Of a stretch of DNA of 64,000 nt, positions 45,739 to 55,313 are shown piece after piece (the stretch's first letter is position 1; each line of letters starts with the position of its first letter). The notes beneath the pieces were generated by a model. The model had not been told where the DNA came from and did not search any database. It saw only the letters and a program-made list of their open reading frames with translations. The position numbers and the translations under genes are program-made. This DNA comes from JAUXFK01 sp034189035 (GTDB lineage Bacteria; Desulfobacterota; UBA8473): positions 1-64,000 of the forward strand of contig JAXHVA010000012.1 in assembly GCA_034189035.1 (NCBI GenBank). The letters run 5' to 3'.

Positions 45739-46207
45739 TATTCGCTATCTTCAAATCAAAAGAGAGGAATCAATAGATGACCCTCCATAGCCTGAATTGA
45801 TTTGAATATGCGCTTCTTACCTTTACTTGGATCTGGAAGCATGCGCTTACCCACCCCCCTTTGATAATGAGAGAATATTTTAGCATCTTTTATCCTTGAA
45901 AACTTGGAGACCTCATCCTTTCATTTCTTGGCCCCCTGGTCGGGTCACTGTGTGTAAAGAATCTCTTCTGGCAAGGTCTACTCATGCTAAGACAAGAATG
46001 AATTCTTATCAAAAAAAAAACCGCTATTGAGTTAATTCAGCAAAGGTGGTACATAATAACGTGTACAACTTATCAAAGTAAAATAGCGAGCATTAAGAAA
46101 GAAAAGTAGGGAATTTGCACAGATAATAATGTAAACACCTTTGGTGTTACCGTTTTTTTGCCGAGGGAAGTCAATAACCATATTAGAAGATTTGGAGGTG
46201 CTTCATT
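45739..46207. other. Gene-free leader of the ligase gene
   Basis: No reading frame is supported. It contains a hairpin at 46131-46159 and ends with TTGGAGGTGC, the ribosome binding site of the ligase gene. No clear promoter stands out. Confidence 0.45.
46131..46159 (+). terminator. Attenuator-like hairpin upstream of the ligase gene
   Basis: GTAAACACC-TTT-GGTGTTAC followed by CGTTTTTTT. It lies 50 bases ahead of the ligase start, so it could terminate leader transcripts or read-through from upstream. Confidence 0.45.
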
Positions 46208-47917
46208 ATGATAAATGAGAAATTCTGGCAGAAATCTTATGATCAGGGTCTATCAGATTTAGACCCGAAGATGTGGGAAACTACGTATGTGGAAATTGCT
46301 TCGTCCTCATTCAAAGAATTTCCAGATAAACCTGCCTTTGTTTTTATGGACCTTGAGACAACCTTTTTACAATTGGACCAGTTTGCAAACCAATTTGCAA
46401 ATATGCTAGTTTCAAATGGCTTTAAAAAAGGCGATGTAGTGGGGATAAACCTGCTCAACATCCCTGAGTATATCATTGCATGGTTAGGTACACTCAAGGC
46501 AGGTTGTGTCGTTTCCGGAGTCTCGCCCCTTCTTTCACCACAAGAGATGCTCTATCAACTCACAGATGCAAATGTCAAGGGATTGGTTACTCTAGATGCG
46601 ATCTTCTCTTCTACTGTGCTCGATATCATATCCAGTCTTCCTCAATTAAATCTTATTATACTTACAACTATGGAAGGATTTTTGCCAGGAACTAAAAGGG
46701 TATTAGACAAATTACTCGCTGAGATTCCAAAGGAAAAAGCTACGAGTTTAAAGGGGAGAGAGATCTATGAGTTTAAAGATATAATAGAGACACAAAATTT
46801 TTCAAAAGAATCCACTCATATCGAAATTACTCCAGATGACATTGCATATATACAGTATACCGGAGGAACAACTGGAGCTCCTAAAGGCACGATGTTAAGC
46901 CATAGAAATGCCGTATCAAATATAATCATCATGACAACATGGCTTGGATGGAGGAGAGGAAAAGGGGTCGCACTCTCAGGGTTTCCTTTTTTTCATATGG
47001 CTGGATTGGCCTTCAATAAGAATTGCGTTTACTTGGGTTGGAAACAGATTTTAATCCCCAACCCAAGAGATACGGATTACATATGTACTCAAATAGCAAA
47101 ATACAAACCTAATGCATTAGTTAATGTCCCATCATTATATCAGCTGTTGATGGCGAACCCAAAGTTTAGGGCACTCGATCATTCGAATTTAGAAATATGC
47201 ATATGTGCTGCTTCTCCATTTCCGGAAGATTCTCAAAGAGAACTGGAAGAAATCATAGGTAAGGGAAAATTGTTAGAGGCGTATGGAATGACTGAGTTAA
47301 CGGCTGTAACAACAATGAATCCATTAAAGGGAAAGAAGAAATTAGGCACAGTGGGTTTACCGATATTTAATACAGATATGAAACTTCTCGATACTGATAC
47401 AGGCGAAGAAGTCCCCATAGGAAAACCAGGGGAGGTATGTGTAAAAGCACCCTATGTGATGGTTGGATATTATAATAAATCGGAAGAGACAAAAAATGTG
47501 ATCGATCCACAAGGGTATATGCATTCAGGAGACGTTGCGATACAGGATGAAGAAGGTTACTTACGTATTGTTGATAGAACAAAGGATATGATTATTGTAA
47601 GTGGGTATAAGGTGTTTTCCAAAAAGGTTGAAGAGATTTTAGCCGAGCATCCTGCAATTGAAATGGTAGCGTATATTGGAATAAAAAATCCGGACCGACC
47701 GGGTTCTGAGATTGTCAAGGCCTTTGTTACACTAAAACCGGACTTTATTTTTGATGGAGATGAAGAAGAACTGAAAAAGGATATTATCCAATTTGCCAAA
47801 GAAAAGCTGGCTCCTTATGAGGTCCCGAAAACAATAGAGATAAAGCAAGAACTGCCGATTACAGCTGTTGGGAAGATAGACAAGAAAATACTGAGAAAAC
47901 AAGGACACCCCCAATAA
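46208..47917 (+). CDS. Acyl-CoA synthetase (AMP-forming)
   Basis: 569 residues of the ANL adenylating family; GGAGGTGCTTCATT lies upstream. The AMP-binding motif YIQYTGGTTGAPKGTMLSH (about 215-233), A5 region EAYGMTELTAVT, the hinge DRTKDMIIVSGYKVF and the C-terminal Lys region ITAVGKIDKKILRK are all present. It activates a carboxylic acid to the CoA thioester. Next to the X-succinate synthase the natural guess is the alkyl- or arylsuccinate product (as AssK in alkane degraders) or a downstream acid; this is inference. It is a monocistronic unit between the attenuator-like hairpin and a convergent flavodoxin gene. Confidence 0.88.
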   Translation: MINEKFWQKSYDQGLSDLDPKMWETTYVEIASSSFKEFPDKPAFVFMDLETTFLQLDQFANQFANMLVSNGFKKGDVVGINLLNIPEYIIAWLGTLKAGCVVSGVSPLLSPQEMLYQLTDANVKGLVTLDAIFSSTVLDIISSLPQLNLIILTTMEGFLPGTKRVLDKLLAEIPKEKATSLKGREIYEFKDIIETQNFSKESTHIEITPDDIAYIQYTGGTTGAPKGTMLSHRNAVSNIIIMTTWLGWRRGKGVALSGFPFFHMAGLAFNKNCVYLGWKQILIPNPRDTDYICTQIAKYKPNALVNVPSLYQLLMANPKFRALDHSNLEICICAASPFPEDSQRELEEIIGKGKLLEAYGMTELTAVTTMNPLKGKKKLGTVGLPIFNTDMKLLDTDTGEEVPIGKPGEVCVKAPYVMVGYYNKSEETKNVIDPQGYMHSGDVAIQDEEGYLRIVDRTKDMIIVSGYKVFSKKVEEILAEHPAIEMVAYIGIKNPDRPGSEIVKAFVTLKPDFIFDGDEEELKKDIIQFAKEKLAPYEVPKTIEIKQELPITAVGKIDKKILRKQGHPQ

Positions 47918-48019
47918 GGAAATGCATGAAGGGATGCCCTTTCTATAATCCGCGTGCTTTTCAAAGTTCAAAAGCCTTACTCAAACCGGTTAGATATTAC
48001 CATTAATAATCTTTAGGGC

Positions 48020-48520
48020 TTACGATTTGTCAATTGCAGAACAAAGAACCCGTTTCAATTCTTCGATGTCAGCATTATTAGGATGGCCTGCGGCTTCTGG
48101 GGCTTGCGCAATCCATTCAGGGACTTCCCTGAGTGCTCGAGACTTCTCAATTATTTCTGGATTCACTTCTCCCTGGCAGCTAAATGTACCAATAATATTG
48201 GCCTCTGAAGTCAACATTTTCCCATAACTCATACCGTCCTCTGCAGTTAGAGAATCCACAGCCGCTCCGTGTGTAGCAAAAAGGAAGAGACGTTTGCCTC
48301 TAATATTGCCAAAGTATTCCATAGACATATATTCCAATGTTCTGGGATCGGGCCTTCCACTCATAAACCAGAATCCTAAAGCAATAAAATCATAACCAGA
48401 AGGATCTGGGGCATCATTCACTGTAAAAATCTTCTTCGGACCTGTTAGTGTTTCATACACAGCATCTGCTAATTTGCGCGTATTACCTGTCTGACTTGAA
48501 TAGACTACCAGTGACTTCAC
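48020..48520 (-). CDS. Flavodoxin family protein
   Basis: 166 residues. The FMN phosphate-binding loop SSQTGNTRKLAD is at residues 8-19, followed by FIALGFWFMSGRPDPRT and FLFATHGA, as in short-chain flavodoxin-like proteins of the BilS/MioC-like sort. GAGGTTTTCGTGA precedes the ATG at 48520. It is probably a low-potential electron carrier for a nearby reductive or radical enzyme. It is convergent with the ligase gene and divergent from the broken HDAC-fold gene. Confidence 0.82.
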   Translation of the reverse strand: MKSLVVYSSQTGNTRKLADAVYETLTGPKKIFTVNDAPDPSGYDFIALGFWFMSGRPDPRTLEYMSMEYFGNIRGKRLFLFATHGAAVDSLTAEDGMSYGKMLTSEANIIGTFSCQGEVNPEIIEKSRALREVPEWIAQAPEAAGHPNNADIEELKRVLCSAIDKS

Positions 48521-48752
48521 GAAAACCTCCTTATATCGATAGTGATATCAAAACATATGATTGTTACTTACAATGCTGTCAGCGACTTATCCAGCGTCTT
48601 ATTTCCCAAGTATAATAGAGATATTTTCAAAAAAAGTCAATGAATTGATTCGCATATAAATTCATTTTAGTTTATACTGATCGAGTATCTTTATAATTGC
48701 TTTAATAATGTCATTGAATAATCTCTTTCATTCTAGGCTTTAAGGAGAAACA

Positions 48753-49625
48753 TTGCAGCCATATAAGTCAACCGGTATCTTTTTTCATTATCAGCAAGGC
48801 CAAAGGCTGAAGGATTTCCCTTCAGCACTTGAAGGTATACTTGACAAGGATAATATTATGTACTGTGACGCATTCTATGACTTTCCTCCGGATTCTATTT
48901 ATGATATCCCGCCTGTCCCTTTATCAGAACTATACCAGTTACATTCCTCCTCAATGGTAGAGCAGGTAAAAAAACCGGTTCATATGAGGGAGCTCTTTAC
49001 TCTGTTTCAGGAACTCTTTTGGCTGCTGAAAAAGTATGTTTAGGAGAAATTACGAATGCCTTTGTATTTACAGGTTACGGCGACCATCATGCGGGGAGGA
49101 ATTTTTTCGGGGGAGGATGCTATTTCAACGGCGCTGCAATTGCAGCCCATATTATAAAAAAAAACGTATCATGTAAAACGGATTACAGTGATCGATACAG
49201 ATGCCCACCATGGAGACGGAAGCTGGGATATATTTGAAGACAATCCAGATCTCCAATATTTATGCTTCTGTTCTTTACGTTCATACGAAAAAAACAAAAA
49301 TATAAACATAAATGTTCCACAGTATACCAATAACAGAAATTATCTTGACCTTGCCGAAAGAGCATTTGAAAAATATATAAACCTTCATGCTCCTGAAATC
49401 ATATTCTGGAACTGGGGATATGATGGGACTATTGGTGATTACGGAGATATCGGCCTCACACCAGAGTTCCATTCAATGCTTGCACTCACAATACGGCAGT
49501 TGGCTGAAGAGATATGCGCCGGGAGGCTTATCACTGTCCTATGCGGAGGCAGCCGCAGAGACCTTGCATACAAGCTCATCCCGAAAATAATCAAAGTGCT
49601 TGCCCATTTAGAGACTCCACAATAA
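48753..49625 (+). pseudogene. Histone-deacetylase-fold (acetoin utilisation-like) protein, broken
   Basis: AAGGAG precedes a TTG at 48753. The three frames join to a ~290-residue HDAC-family protein: FFHYQQGQRLKDFPSALEG, then (frame 2) AFVFTGYGDHHAGRNFFGGG with the metal/active-site His pair, then (frame 3) VIDTDAHHGDGSWDIFEDN, the DxH zinc ligands, to WNWGYDGTIGDYG. Frameshifts lie near 48980 and near the A-run at ~49160. The family deacetylates polyamines or proteins, or is linked to acetoin use. Two frameshifts make it non-functional. Confidence 0.82.
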
Positions 49626-49751
49626 TTGTGTGATGTGTAATTCATCTAGACCTCTCTATCCACAAATGAGTGTTTTTTTAGCTACCAAACCTAACTGTGC
49701 GTTTTACGCAGACAGTGAAGGCAAAGATTTTAACTCTCTTAACAATTTTGC

Positions 49752-49780
49752 TTGACACGCAAAGTGAGCTCTCATATACT
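49752..49780 (+). promoter_or_regulatory. Near-consensus sigma-70 promoter for the SDR gene
   Basis: TTGACA at 49752-49757, exactly 17 bases, TATACT at 49775-49780. Transcription would start near 49787, ~55 bases before the SDR start, whose ribosome binding site is AAGGAGG. Confidence 0.75.
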
Positions 49781-49842
49781 TTTTTGCATGCAAAATGATT
49801 TACTAATAATAACTATTTATTTGGATAAAGGAGGTATCTTCA

Positions 49843-50598
49843 ATGAGGTTCAAAGATAGAGTAGCAATCGTAACTGCAGCGGCCGGCGCAGGTATAGGTC
49901 AGGCCACAGTCCGAAGGCTTGCCAAAGAAGGAGCAAGTGTTGTGGTGAGTGATATCCATGAAAAGAGGATAAACCAGGTGACAGAAAGCCTTAAGTCTGA
50001 GGGGCATAAGGCCATAGGTGCGATATGTGATGTAAGGAAGTCGGACCAGATAGAAGATATGGTTAAAAAAACCCTCGATGAATTCGGTCGGATAGATATA
50101 CTTGTAAATGATGCAGCAAGGGAAATACTCGCTCCAATTATTGACACAACAGAGGAGAATTGGGATTTAGTAATGGATGTATGTCTAAAAGGGACTTTTC
50201 TATGTACAAAGGCCGTGCTTCCAACTATGATTAAACAAAAGAGTGGCGCCATAGTAAATATCGCCTCAGTTGATGGATATATCGGTTCTCCTATGGGAGA
50301 GTGTTCTTACTGTTCTGCTAAGGCTGGTGTTATGGCTTTTACTAGGGTCACAGCTGCAGAGAACTCAAAATATGGAATACGAGCTAATTGCCTTGCACCT
50401 GGTTTTGTTCCAAATGATTTTCTACTGCGAATTTACCCTCCCGACGAATTAAAAGCGATGGAGGGGATGAGCCTTCTTGGAAGGGGTGCTAAACCGGAAG
50501 AGATGGCAAGTATCATTGCATTTTTAGCCTCTGATGATGCAAGTTATTTAACAGGCGAAGTAATCAGCGCAAGCGCTGGTTTATGCTGGAGATATTAA
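49843..50598 (+). CDS. Short-chain dehydrogenase/reductase
   Basis: 251 residues with the SDR landmarks: cofactor loop VTAAAGAGIGQATV, Asp after beta-2 (VVSDIHE, suggesting NAD), SVDGYIGS (catalytic Ser region) and Y-x3-K in SYCSAKAGV. The usual NNAG motif reads NDAA. AAGGAGG lies eight bases before the ATG. It probably oxidises a 3-hydroxyacyl-CoA or a cyclic alcohol in the acyl-CoA pathway around it. It is transcribed alone from the promoter at 49752 and ended by a terminator at 50607, so it is regulated apart from the dehydrogenase pair. Confidence 0.87.
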   Translation: MRFKDRVAIVTAAAGAGIGQATVRRLAKEGASVVVSDIHEKRINQVTESLKSEGHKAIGAICDVRKSDQIEDMVKKTLDEFGRIDILVNDAAREILAPIIDTTEENWDLVMDVCLKGTFLCTKAVLPTMIKQKSGAIVNIASVDGYIGSPMGECSYCSAKAGVMAFTRVTAAENSKYGIRANCLAPGFVPNDFLLRIYPPDELKAMEGMSLLGRGAKPEEMASIIAFLASDDASYLTGEVISASAGLCWRY

Positions 50599-50606
50599 AA
50601 CAGGAT

Positions 50607-50650
50607 GAAAAAGAGGGGGACAAATTATTCAGGAAGCCCCTCTTTTTCAT
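50607..50650 (+). terminator. Terminator after the SDR gene
   Basis: GAAAAAGAGGGGG ... CCCCTCTTTTTC stem starting nine bases past the stop codon at 50598. The A- and T-rich arms suit both strands. Confidence 0.75.
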
Positions 50651-51100
50651 TTCTCATCTTACTTGTCAATTCTTTACCGATGAGCTGCGTTACCCCTCCC
50701 TTTTCGTCTCCTTGATAATATAACCCTTTAGGTAACTGTTTAGCTTTTTGAAAGGAGTTGCTTCAACAGCGGTCAAATTTTAACCGTGAGAACTCCCATC
50801 TTTCCCCTTTCTCTTTCTTAAGGCTCACTAACACACTCAGACAGTACACGCGTTACAAATTGACTGCCAATAAAGCTTGATGATAGAGCTATATTTCATA
50901 GCACAAAAATAATACACATTCATGAGCTCTTTATTAAGCCTATAATTTCCTTGACTGAAAAGACAAAATATGGATATATTAGTAAAAGGATCAATACTAT
51001 GAGTTGGCCATGCTGATATGGGCGCAGGAAAAGAAGAGATAATATTGAGGAGTGAAATTAAAAACCATTTATAATCTATTTTGGAAAGGAGTAATCTATA
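50651..51100. other. Gene-free stretch before the dehydrogenase pair
   Basis: 450 bases with no supported gene. It contains the short repeat at 50823-50857, and ends with TTGGAAAGGAGTAATCTATA, the ribosome binding site of the 51101 gene. No convincing -35/-10 pair was found. Confidence 0.45.
50823..50857. repeat. Short dispersed repeat, copy B
   Basis: GCTCACTAACACACTCAGAC followed by AGTACACGCGTTACA; about 27 of 35 bases match the copy at 37574. It lies in a gene-free stretch, so it is probably an end of a decayed mobile or repetitive element. Confidence 0.5.
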
Positions 51101-52210
51101 ATGATCAACTTTAACCCTACAGAAGAGCAGCGGCAAGTTATCGATATGGTGAATCGCTTTACTGCGGACATCATCCGTCCCAACTCACGAGACTGCGAAG
51201 AGAATCGCGAAATTCCAGACGACCTTCTTGCAAAATTCTGGGAGTTAGGTCTGATAGCCAATTGCATTCCCGAAGAGTTTGGCGGCTATGGTTATGAACG
51301 CTCTGCTATGACAGGAGTTTTAATGACTGAAAGGATGGCCTTTGGTGATATGGCTCTCACTATGGCAATGCTCAGTCCCACTTTGTTTGCCTATCCAATC
51401 CTGGAAATGGGCACAGAAGATCAAAAGAAAAAATACCTCGCTCAGTTCTGTGGCGAAAAATTCAAATTTGCCTCCTTGGCCCTTATGGAACCTCGTATCA
51501 CATTCGATCCCACACAGATTAAAACAAGTGTCAGACGAGAGGGAAAAGAGTATATTCTCGATGGTGAAAAGTGTATGGTGCCCTATGCAAATAATGCTGA
51601 CTCCCTCCTGGTAATAGCCTCAACAGTTCAGGGATCAGGTATTGCCGGTACCCAGGCCTATATTGTCGAAAAAGGAACCGAAGGGATAAATATCAGCGAA
51701 CCCGAAAAATATATGGGTTTAAATGCCCTCCCCTTGCACAAGGTGACCCTGTCGAATTGCCGCATTCCTCTGGAAAATCGACTGGGGGAAAGTGCTGGCT
51801 GTAACTACCAGAAAATTTTGAACCTCTCGCGCATTGCAACTGCTGCTATGGCTGCGGGTGTATGCGATGCCACCAAAGAGTACGCTGTCAATTACGCAAA
51901 AGATCGCGTCCAATTTGGTGAGCCGATCGCCAGCCGTCAAGCCATTGCATTTATGCTGGCAGACATGGCTATCGAGACCGATGCAATGCGCTTTTTGGCA
52001 TGGAAAGCCGCCTGGCTTGCGGACAAGAATGAAGATTGCACAAGAGAGGCCTACCTGGCAAAGCTCTTTGCCGGTGAATACTCATCTGAGATTACCAATA
52101 ACGGCATACAGGTCCTTGGCGGACATGGGTACATTCGAGAACACCCTGTAGAGCTATGGTTTAGAAATGGCCGCGGTATCGATGCAATCGATGGCCTGGC
52201 AATTGTGTAG
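51101..52210 (+). CDS. Acyl-CoA dehydrogenase, first of a pair
   Basis: 369 residues. The core blocks are present (CIPEEFGGYGYERSAMTGVL, FKFASLALMEPR, EYILDGEKCMVPYAN, FGEPIASRQAIAFMLADMA, QVLGGHGYIREHPVELW). Two deviations: the FAD loop (usually TEPxAGSD) reads LMEPRITFD, and the C-terminus ends FRNGRGIDAIDGLAIV instead of the usual ...EIQR.. tail. This looks like one subunit of a heteromeric dehydrogenase whose partner is the next gene (69-base gap), as in some steroid- and ring-degrading FadE pairs. The substrate may be a benzyl- or alkylsuccinyl-CoA or a ring acyl-CoA; that is inference. Confidence 0.85.
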   Translation: MINFNPTEEQRQVIDMVNRFTADIIRPNSRDCEENREIPDDLLAKFWELGLIANCIPEEFGGYGYERSAMTGVLMTERMAFGDMALTMAMLSPTLFAYPILEMGTEDQKKKYLAQFCGEKFKFASLALMEPRITFDPTQIKTSVRREGKEYILDGEKCMVPYANNADSLLVIASTVQGSGIAGTQAYIVEKGTEGINISEPEKYMGLNALPLHKVTLSNCRIPLENRLGESAGCNYQKILNLSRIATAAMAAGVCDATKEYAVNYAKDRVQFGEPIASRQAIAFMLADMAIETDAMRFLAWKAAWLADKNEDCTREAYLAKLFAGEYSSEITNNGIQVLGGHGYIREHPVELWFRNGRGIDAIDGLAIV

Positions 52211-52279
52211 ACCAGTATAAAGAGAAATTCTCTATAATTCTTAAACAATAATATTAATTAGAATACAAGGAGTAATAAA

Positions 52280-53497
52280 ATGATAGACTTTGAATTACCC
52301 CCTATGTTGAAAATGGTAAAAGACATGGCCCATTCTGCTGCACGTGATGCGTTTCGCCCTATCTCTCGAAAATACGATGAGTTTGAGCATACAATGCCTG
52401 AGGAGATTAAGCCTTTAGGCGCAATGATGGCACAGTCAATGGGCGGCGGCCCTCCAAAGAAAAAAGATAAAGACAAAGATACTGCTGAAAAAAAACCCAA
52501 GGTAGAGACAGAAGATGTTGTTGGTGCCACCTTGACGGCAGTTGTCGGCGCTGAAGAGATGGCCTGGGGTGATTGTGGACTGATGCTGGCGCTCCCCGGA
52601 CAGGGTCTCGGTAATGCAGCCATCTCTGCTGTAGCTACTCCAGAACAGTTTGAACGTTTTGGAACAAAATATGCTTCTATGGCCATCACTGAGCCGGGCT
52701 CCGGTTCCGACTCCGGTTCGATATCAACCACAGCAACACTGGATGGAGATGAATGGGTATTAAACGGAGAGAAGATATTTGTAACAGATGGTGAACGCTG
52801 TGAAGTTGTAGTGGTCTGGGCTACGGTAGACAAATCCGCTGGAAAGGCGGGTATCAAGAGCTTTGTAGTCGAGAAAGACCGACCCGGCATTACTGTAACC
52901 AAGCTGGAGCATAAGCTCGGTATCCGTGCCTCGGATACGGCATCTATTGTTCTTGAAGACTGTAGAATCCCTAAAGACAATATCCTCGGTTCAGCAGAGG
53001 TAAAGACCAAGACCGAAGGTTTCAAGGGTGTAATGAAGACCTTTGACAATACTCGCCCAATGGTTGCGGCCATTGCTACCGGTTGCGCCCGAGCTGCACT
53101 TGAATTCACAAAGGAGACCCTTGAAAAAGAGGGATATGTTTTCCGTTATGGACTCTCTAAACACAATTTGAATGCAGTAGAAAAAGAACTACTCATGATG
53201 GAAGCAGAGCTTGAAGCCATGCGCCTGTTGACATATAGAGCCGCATGGATGGGTGATAATTCAAGGCCCAATGCACTCGAGGCATCAATATCCAAGGCCA
53301 AGTGCGGCCGCATGGCCTCCAAGATTACCCAACGTTGTGTTTCACTCTTAGGGCCTATTGGCTATTCGAGAGAGATGCTCGTCGAAAAATGGATGCGTGA
53401 TTGTAAGATCAATGATATCTATGAGGGAACCCAGCAAATCCAGCAACTCGTTGTAGCCAGGAATATCCTTGGCTTCTCAAGTAAAGACCTGAAGTAA
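52280..53497 (+). CDS. Acyl-CoA dehydrogenase, second of a pair, with Lys-rich insert
   Basis: 405 residues; AAGGAG precedes the ATG. Standard blocks: MAITEPGSGSDSGSIST (intact FAD loop), EWVLNGEKIFVTDGERCEVV, HKLGIRASDTASIVLEDCRI and the C-terminal NDIYEGTQQIQQLVVARNIL. Between residues ~55 and 78 is an insertion rich in Lys, Asp and Pro (GGPPKKKDKDKDTAEKKPKV) not found in ordinary members; it lies in the N-terminal helical domain, probably a surface loop. With the incomplete partner encoded upstream it likely forms a heteromer in which this subunit carries FAD. A terminator follows at 53509. Confidence 0.87.
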   Translation: MIDFELPPMLKMVKDMAHSAARDAFRPISRKYDEFEHTMPEEIKPLGAMMAQSMGGGPPKKKDKDKDTAEKKPKVETEDVVGATLTAVVGAEEMAWGDCGLMLALPGQGLGNAAISAVATPEQFERFGTKYASMAITEPGSGSDSGSISTTATLDGDEWVLNGEKIFVTDGERCEVVVVWATVDKSAGKAGIKSFVVEKDRPGITVTKLEHKLGIRASDTASIVLEDCRIPKDNILGSAEVKTKTEGFKGVMKTFDNTRPMVAAIATGCARAALEFTKETLEKEGYVFRYGLSKHNLNAVEKELLMMEAELEAMRLLTYRAAWMGDNSRPNALEASISKAKCGRMASKITQRCVSLLGPIGYSREMLVEKWMRDCKINDIYEGTQQIQQLVVARNILGFSSKDLK

Positions 53498-53508
53498 TTC
53501 CTCTGCTT

Positions 53509-53550
53509 TTGGCTTCCGGCGATCTTTGCTGGAAGCCATTTTTTCATATC
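53509..53550 (+). terminator. Terminator after the dehydrogenase pair
   Basis: TGGCTTCCGGC-gatcttt-GCTGGAAGCCA followed by TTTTTTC, starting 12 bases past the stop at 53497. It separates the dehydrogenases from the mutase genes. Confidence 0.8.
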
Positions 53551-53617
53551 GTTTATTCGAAAAAATTAACTCATTTAATTATTTTAAGACCAAAATTCGA
53601 TAGAAAAAGGAGGTCTT

Positions 53618-55279
53618 ATGGTTGAACTCAGTGAAATTGCCCAGATGTATTTCGAGAAGGTGACAGATTTCACCACACCTTCTGGTATTCCTATTAAAAG
53701 ATTTTATACCCCTGAAGACCTGGAGGGAATCGATTACAACAGAGATCTCGCTGATCCCGGCGAATATCCTTTTACAAGGGGGCATCATCCTGACATGTAT
53801 AGGGGGAAGCTGTGGAACATTCGGGAAATATCGGGACTGGCAACCCCGAAGGCATTCAACAAAAGGCTCAAGTTCCTGTTGGAGCAGGGCCAAGGCGCCC
53901 TGGATTGGGAGATGGACGGCCCCACGATGTATGGGCTTGAGCCAGATCAGCCAATGGCTGAAGGGCAGATAGGGGTCTGCGGCATCTCCCTTCACACCTT
54001 AGATGATGTAGATGAACTCTGCAAGGGCTTACCTTTGGACCAGATAAGCCTTTGTATGGCCAGCGGGCCTTTAGTTCAACAGGCATATATGTTGGTCGCC
54101 AAGTCACGGGGACTCGACTTGGATCAATTGAGAGTAGTAGGAGGTCATTTACACTATTACGCACCGGCGTGTATGACCAGTACATCTGAGGGGCTTTTTC
54201 TTCCCAATGGCAAACTCTCTCAATTGGCTAGATTATCAGATGACTGGCTAGAGTATGTCCTTAAAAACTATCCCAAGTGGAATGCCTGGTTTATAAGTGC
54301 CTACGACTTTCGCGAAGCTGGCGGCAATGCAATTCACGAGATCGCTTTTACTAAGGCCTGTGCCAGAGAAATGATTCGAGAGATGTTAAAAAGGGGCATT
54401 GATATCAATACGATTGGAAGAAAGCTGAGCCCTGTGCTGGCATGTGACCGAGATTTCTTCGAGGAAATCGCAAAGCTAAGAGCTGCCAGAAGGATCTGGG
54501 CAAGGATGATGAAAGAGGAATTCAACGCCACAGACCCACGAGCCATGAAACTCAGGTTCCATATCGATGTATCCGGGGTCAACTACACCCGTCAACAGCC
54601 TTTGGTGAATATCGCCCGTGGCACCCTCGGTGCTCTGGCAGCAGTTCTCGGCGGTTGTATGGGGATACAGCTCCCCTCATATGATGAAGGGTGGGCAACA
54701 CCGACTGAGGATGCAGTGAGACTGGCAATCCGAACGCAGCAGGTCATCAGATACGAATCAGGAGTGGCAAGAGTCGCTGACCCTCTTGCAGGGTCTTATT
54801 TCATAGAACGGCTTACGAATGAACTTGAAGAAAAAATCGAGGCCATGGCAGAGAAGATAGAACAGATGGGAGGCTGGGTAGCTTCACTTAAGAACGGTTG
54901 GGCTTTATCCGAGCTCAAAAACAGCTTGCTTGATATCCAAAGTAAAGTCGAGACAGGAGAGCGGGTTGTTCTGGGAGTGAATCGTTTTCCGATCCCACCA
55001 GAAGAAGACTTCAAACCCGAAGTATATTCACCTGATCGATCGGATGTAGAATCATATATCGAAGAGTTTAAAGAGTTTAAGAAAAATAGAGATATTGACG
55101 ACGTTAAAAGAACTCTGGATAAGTTACGCCACGCTGCTGAGCATACACAGGATAATCTCTCCCCCTTCGTCTTTGATGCCATAGAAACAAAAGCCACCTT
55201 TGAAGAAATAACCGGAGTACTGCGGATGATCGATGGTCTCGATTATGATTGGGCTGGCGAAAGGAAATATCCTTTTTGA
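53618..55279 (+). CDS. B12-dependent acyl-CoA mutase large subunit (HCM/ICM type)
   Basis: 553 residues, close to the ~560 of stand-alone large subunits of 2-hydroxyisobutyryl-CoA (HcmA) and isobutyryl-CoA (IcmA) mutases. AAAAGGAGG precedes the ATG. It has the family TIM-barrel: FTRGHHPDMYRGKLWNIRE, LDQISLCMASG, KLRAARRIWARMM, LGGCMGIQLPSYDEGWATPT and YESGVARVADPLAGSYFIE. By hand alignment to methylmalonyl-CoA mutase, Tyr89 is Ile71, Ala116 is Glu98, the Arg207 region is TSTSEGLFLP without Arg, Tyr243 is kept (Tyr229), and His244 is Asp230. As I recall, HcmA has Ile and Asp at the first two sites, so a hydroxylated or bulky acyl-CoA is likelier than methylmalonyl-CoA. Confidence 0.85.
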   Translation: MVELSEIAQMYFEKVTDFTTPSGIPIKRFYTPEDLEGIDYNRDLADPGEYPFTRGHHPDMYRGKLWNIREISGLATPKAFNKRLKFLLEQGQGALDWEMDGPTMYGLEPDQPMAEGQIGVCGISLHTLDDVDELCKGLPLDQISLCMASGPLVQQAYMLVAKSRGLDLDQLRVVGGHLHYYAPACMTSTSEGLFLPNGKLSQLARLSDDWLEYVLKNYPKWNAWFISAYDFREAGGNAIHEIAFTKACAREMIREMLKRGIDINTIGRKLSPVLACDRDFFEEIAKLRAARRIWARMMKEEFNATDPRAMKLRFHIDVSGVNYTRQQPLVNIARGTLGALAAVLGGCMGIQLPSYDEGWATPTEDAVRLAIRTQQVIRYESGVARVADPLAGSYFIERLTNELEEKIEAMAEKIEQMGGWVASLKNGWALSELKNSLLDIQSKVETGERVVLGVNRFPIPPEEDFKPEVYSPDRSDVESYIEEFKEFKKNRDIDDVKRTLDKLRHAAEHTQDNLSPFVFDAIETKATFEEITGVLRMIDGLDYDWAGERKYPF

Positions 55280-55313
55280 TTGAAAACGATTCTCATTAAG
55301 AAAGGTATATCAT

